NCBI RefSeq assembly: GCF_020103725.1
Contig: NZ_JAHXBG010000003.1
Coordinates: forward strand, 248,001 to 312,000
Length of the DNA stretch: 64,000 bases
Source: Hyalangium gracile
Lineage (GTDB): Bacteria; Myxococcota; Myxococcia; Myxococcales; Myxococcaceae
Direction: 5' to 3'
Position 1 is the first letter of the stretch. Each line of letters starts with the position of its first letter. A program made the translations under genes and the position numbers. Below, piece by piece: positions 60,401-64,000 of this stretch. Below the pieces are notes generated by a model. That model saw only the letters and a program-made list of their open reading frames with translations, was not told where the DNA came from and searched no databases.

Positions 60401-61372
60401 GCCATCCCCTTCTATGTGGAGACGGCCGCCATCATGACGGCCATCAACAGCTGGTGCGGGCTGAGGGCTCCCGCCCTGCTCGTCCTGGAGCGGCTGAACG
60501 CGGTCGGGGCGGACATCCTGTCGAGGGATCCCGGCGCGCGGGGGTGGACCTGGTGCGGCAGGGCCTATCCCCGCCACTACCTGCAGCCTCACCCCTGGCA
60601 GGCCTGCATCGCCGGCGAGGAGGGGGTGAAGGCCTTCCGCGAGGTGAACTCGGAGCGCAACCGCACGGCGCCTCAGGCCATCTGGGGGATGGCGCTGGAG
60701 GCCCTCGGGGAAGGGGCTCGCGCCATCGAGGTCCTCCGGGACGCGGCGGAGACGTCCCGGCGGGCCGGCCAGACATATGCGGCGGCGGCCACGCAGATGC
60801 AGCTGCTGTACGTGCTGTCCAACAGCCCCGAGCCGACGCACCGCGAGGAGTCTCGCGAGCTGGCGCGCCGGGTGGCGGACGAGGCGAATGGCGACATGCT
60901 CCACCTGGGCATCTCCCAGCTCGCGCTGGCACGGGCAGCGGGGGCCGAGGGTCGGCACGCGGAGGCGGAGGCCCATGCCCGCAGGGCGTGCGAGCAGATC
61001 GGCGGGTTCCTGGCCTTCCAGCTCGTCGCGCGCACGTTCCTGTCGTCGACGCTGCGAGCCCAGGGGCGCATGCAGGAGGCGCGGGCGGAGGCGGCGGCAG
61101 GCGTACAGGTGCTGGAGCAGATCGGCGGCGCGGGCGCGGGCTCCGTGGGCGCGTGGCTGGCGCTGGCGGAGGCCTGCTTCGCGATGGGTGACGACACCGA
61201 AGGGAAGCGTACCCTGCGGCATGCCGTGCACTGCGTGAGACAGCGCAGCCTCGACATCCCGGAAGCCATGGCCCGCGCGCGCTTCTGGCTGTATGTCCCG
61301 GAGAATGCCCGGACCCTGGAGCTGGCGCGCCAGCGCCTCGAGCCGGACTGGGAGCTCGCCCCCCCTCCGTAG
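57428..61372 (+). CDS. Ser/Thr kinase fused to degenerate cyclase, AAA ATPase and TPR domains
   Basis: A 1314-residue signalling protein. The kinase domain spans about residues 12-280: GRGGMGSVY, Lys 44 in VALKLV, HRDIKPSN with Asp 136, DFGLAR with Asp 156 and APEQ, all intact. Residues about 300-460 resemble a class III nucleotide-cyclase domain (DGSLLATF, LPVGEVMDRAGEF) without the metal-binding Asp residues, so it is probably a sensor or docking unit. An AAA/STAND ATPase follows (APPGTGKS with Lys 510; VLEDLHWSD near 640), then TPR-like helices to the end. It is related to kinase/cyclase fusion regulators. Start ATG 57428 is chosen; 57410 is also in frame. No target gene is adjacent. Confidence 0.88.
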   Translation: MSAAPAPGTLLASRFLIQRLAGRGGMGSVYRAVDTTNEHVVALKLVHAVGDSETARRFTREAQLLSELRHPRIVSYVAHGVTEEGQPFLAMEWLEGEDLAHRLAHQPLSLSESLLLVRCVAEGLAAAHARGIVHRDIKPSNLFLRGGRIEDVVVLDFGLARLVASSQALTGSSTVLGTPGYMAPEQASSQEDITPGADIFSLGCVLYQCLTGKAPFQAPHMAAVLAKILFSEPARLRTLRPELPASLQGLLDRMLAKAPARRLADGTQLLPAVEALETLAEVPAPGHPHTPQPTSLAHAEQHLVSVLLATPYGAAANAPTLNAEDAEHARQRQGPLLQELRANGARAALLADGSLLATFLVERGTATDQAVLAARCALTVKERWPDSLVVLATGLTLRGEALPVGEVMDRAGEFLRKMEREHAVASQVVLDTTTAGLLGPRFQVDKTPSGAIQLRGELLSVDESRPLLGRPTPCVGREQELAMLEMAFHSCVEDTSARAVLVTAPPGTGKSRLRHEFLRRLEHRAQPMLVMFGRGDPMNAGSAYGLMGEAVRRLCGVLNGEPLECRRQKLARRVSQHLAAEEVKDTVEFLGELCGVAFPLEDSPKLRAAREDPRLMSAQVTRAMVTFLRAELSQGPVLLVLEDLHWSDSFTVKLVDEVLRELTEQPLLVLALARPEVRELFPGLWSQHLQEVTLRGLSQKACTRLVHEVLGPQVRPAVVARLVEQAAGNALFLEELIRNEAEGHGEETPGTVLAMLQSRLQRLERGPRRVLLAASIFGRSFWPRGVRTLLEEEISSDELEHGLRSLRELEMVQPQAGSRFPGETEYRFRHALVRDAAYGLVPDNLKPLGHQRAGAWLEQAGEQDAWVLAEHYQLGKKKERAVHFFTRAGERLYEQQDIAGAQRCVQAALACEPTGPALAELRALEVMISFWQEDFEHGFSVGTKVQSQLLRGSAPWARVTGAMILMGAQCGRHADVAQLGQLLLSTNPAPEAIPFYVETAAIMTAINSWCGLRAPALLVLERLNAVGADILSRDPGARGWTWCGRAYPRHYLQPHPWQACIAGEEGVKAFREVNSERNRTAPQAIWGMALEALGEGARAIEVLRDAAETSRRAGQTYAAAATQMQLLYVLSNSPEPTHREESRELARRVADEANGDMLHLGISQLALARAAGAEGRHAEAEAHARRACEQIGGFLAFQLVARTFLSSTLRAQGRMQEARAEAAAGVQVLEQIGGAGAGSVGAWLALAEACFAMGDDTEGKRTLRHAVHCVRQRSLDIPEAMARARFWLYVPENARTLELARQRLEPDWELAPPP

Positions 61373-61388
61373 GGGCGCCGAAAGCAGA

Positions 61389-61416
61389 AGGGGTGGGAAC
61401 CTGCGCCCCCACCCCT
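61389..61416. terminator. Two-way hairpin between convergent genes
   Basis: AGGGGTGGG and CCCACCCCT form a perfect 9-bp stem around a 10-base loop in the 52-base gap between the kinase stop (61372) and the DUF779 stop (61425). It is the likely terminator for both. Confidence 0.65.
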
Positions 61417-61424
61417 CCTCTACC

Positions 61425-61814
61425 TCAGTGCTGCGGCCCGCGAGGCGGTGGCCCCGCCTCCTGCAGCGCCCGGTACTCCGCGTCCTCGAAGACACGCGAG
61501 CGGATGAGGAAGCGGACTCCTTCCGGTGCCTCCACCGAGAAGCCGCTCCCTCGCCCCGGCACCACGTCCACCGTCAGGTGGGTGTGCTGCCAGTACTCGA
61601 ACTGCGGACCGGAGATGTAGAACGGCGTGTCCACGATCGTCCCGAGGAACACGTCCTCCTGGCCGATCTTGAAGTCGCCGCGCGGGAAGCACATCGGCGC
61701 GCTGCCGTCGCAGCAGCCTCCCGACTGGTGGAAGAGCAGCGGGCCGTACTGCCCCTGCAGCTTGCGCAGCAGGGCCTCGGCCTTGGGCGTCACGGTCACT
61801 CGCTCCACGCTCAT
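61425..61814 (-). CDS. DUF779 protein linked to aldehyde dehydrogenase
   Basis: A 129-residue protein of the DUF779 family, recognised from QSGGCCDGSAPMC, which has three conserved Cys, and from FEYWQHTHLTVDVVPGRG. The family is regularly encoded next to ExaC/AldB-type aldehyde dehydrogenases, as here, 21 bases downstream on the same strand. The Cys cluster could bind metal or form a redox site; function is not established. The operon context suggests support for aldehyde oxidation. Confidence 0.88.
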   Translation of the reverse strand: MSVERVTVTPKAEALLRKLQGQYGPLLFHQSGGCCDGSAPMCFPRGDFKIGQEDVFLGTIVDTPFYISGPQFEYWQHTHLTVDVVPGRGSGFSVEAPEGVRFLIRSRVFEDAEYRALQEAGPPPRGPQH

Positions 61815-61835
61815 GGTGCCTCCCTGGGCTACGGC

Positions 61836-63362
<1,527 letters not shown>

Positions 63363-63549
63363 CTCGGACCTGCCTTTCGTGTGTGTGAAGGCCATGCGCC
63401 AGCCCCGACGGGGGAGTGCCGGAGAGCGCAGTGCGCACGATACGAGCAAGAACGCCTGAACGGGTAGGCGCGCGCGAAGCAGAGGCTAGAGACCCGCACG
63501 GTAGGCCGTCGAACGAGGTGCCGGCCCACCCACCGGGAAGTGTTCAGAA

Positions 63550-63565
63550 TCGGAGGAACCTCCGA
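63550..63565. promoter_or_regulatory. 7-bp inverted repeat upstream of the transpeptidase gene
   Basis: TCGGAGG and CCTCCGA flank a 2-base centre, 25 bases before GTG 63591. Size and symmetry suit an operator, though it overlaps the expected ribosome-site region of the leader and could act in the mRNA. Confidence 0.4.
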
Positions 63566-63590
63566 CAACCCCTCGGGGTCCAACGCCTCC

Positions 63591-64000
63591 GTGAGAACCG
63601 CCCTGCTCTGCCTGCTGCTGACCTGTGCGCTGAGCGCGCATGCCGAGGATCGCGTTGCCGCCGCGCGTCAAAACCGGACCCGGGCGCTCACCGAGCTGTT
63701 CGCCGCCGCGGGGCTGTCGTATCCGCCGGAGGAGTTGTACCTGCGCGCCTTCAAGGAGGAGCGGCAGCTGGAGGTGTGGGCGGGCGCCAGGGGTCAGCCG
63801 CTGGTGAAGGTGAAGACGTACCCGTTCTGCGCCGCGTCAGGCGAGCTGGGGCCCAAGCGCCAGCGCGGAGACCTGCAGGTGCCCGAGGGCTTCTACACCA
63901 TCAACCTCTTCAACCCCCGGAGCAACTTCCACCTGTCCATGCGGGTGAGCTACCCGAACGAGTCGGACCGGCTCCTCGGCCGGAAGGACCCGGGGGACGC
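63591..64000 (+). CDS. YafK-type L,D-transpeptidase (3' end cut by window)
   Basis: At least 136 residues from GTG 63591. A signal peptide (LLCLLLTCALSAHA) is followed by the YafK-like opening of a YkuD-fold protein: EELYLRAFKEERQLEVWAGA, then KTYPFCAASGELGPKRQRGD and QVPEGFYTINLFNPRSNFHL. The catalytic His and Cys (HGxx...SxGC) lie beyond the window end, so activity cannot be checked. Family members edit or attach proteins to peptidoglycan in the periplasm. It is divergent from the aldehyde dehydrogenase operon. Confidence 0.85.
   Translation, partial: MRTALLCLLLTCALSAHAEDRVAAARQNRTRALTELFAAAGLSYPPEELYLRAFKEERQLEVWAGARGQPLVKVKTYPFCAASGELGPKRQRGDLQVPEGFYTINLFNPRSNFHLSMRVSYPNESDRLLGRKDPGD

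Noticed and set aside
57356-61495. 1379-residue antisense open frame across the kinase gene
   Set aside because: The plus strand has full kinase and AAA motifs; the antisense frame shows none and has no ribosome site.

Overview
The window is bacterial chromosome of very high GC content. It carries many lipoproteins, a eukaryotic-type Ser/Thr kinase fused to further signalling domains, a PP2C phosphatase, DUF4215 cysteine-rich and fibro-slime repeats, and many GTG starts. Together these point to a myxobacterium (Myxococcota), most likely of the Cystobacter/Archangium/Stigmatella group. That assignment rests on protein style and composition, not on a marker-gene comparison. I found no rRNA, tRNA, CRISPR array, insertion sequence or integrase. 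Most of the window is ordinary core chromosome, with a few lower-GC pockets.

Layout. 0-12.7 kb: a truncated TPR-type protein divergent from a GT2 glycosyltransferase, an RluA-type pseudouridine synthase, an M3-like metallopeptidase, a small basic protein with a sigma-region-4-like motif, an outer-membrane barrel, a lipoprotein, a DUF2058 protein with a tandem Arg/Asp/Pro repeat, a lower-GC orphan gene, glutaryl-CoA dehydrogenase and an SDR. 12.8-20.8 kb: a beta-propeller lipoprotein, a cupredoxin-like protein, a chemoreceptor and an 1112-residue helical-repeat protein. 20.8-22.4 kb: a visibly lower-GC group of three minus-strand genes that includes a lipoprotein with a JAMM-like metal motif. 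22.5-32.4 kb: an alpha/beta hydrolase divergent from an XRE regulator with a 9-bp inverted repeat between them, a cyclase-family lipoprotein, an S46 peptidase, signal peptidase I, a CPBP protease, a MepA/LysM murein endopeptidase, a TerB-like protein, a winged-helix regulator and a PP2C phosphatase.

32.7-37.7 kb is the least understood part. It holds a translationally coupled pair of unrecognised proteins (32688-35509), followed by a convergent two-gene operon for a secreted serine-hydrolase-like protein and a membrane-anchored partner. 37.9-50.9 kb carries metabolic and redox genes, a fibro-slime/DUF4215 lipoprotein, zinc-ribbon and small proteins, a MurG-like glycosyltransferase, a LysR regulator, an isoaspartyl peptidase and a membrane histidine kinase.

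50.9-54.2 kb is an fmt / AroQ-like / rsmB operon. Its middle protein keeps the dehydroquinase fold signature but lacks the catalytic Tyr and one catalytic His, and carries four KTLGRK-type linker repeats. 54.3-57.0 kb encodes a HAMP-like membrane protein and two lipoproteins. A frameshifted gene remnant follows, then a 1314-residue kinase / degenerate-cyclase / AAA / TPR protein. The window ends with a DUF779-aldehyde dehydrogenase operon and the start of a YafK-type L,D-transpeptidase.

Several convergent gene pairs are separated by strong hairpins (10609-10642, 42169-42199, 61389-61416) that look like two-way terminators.
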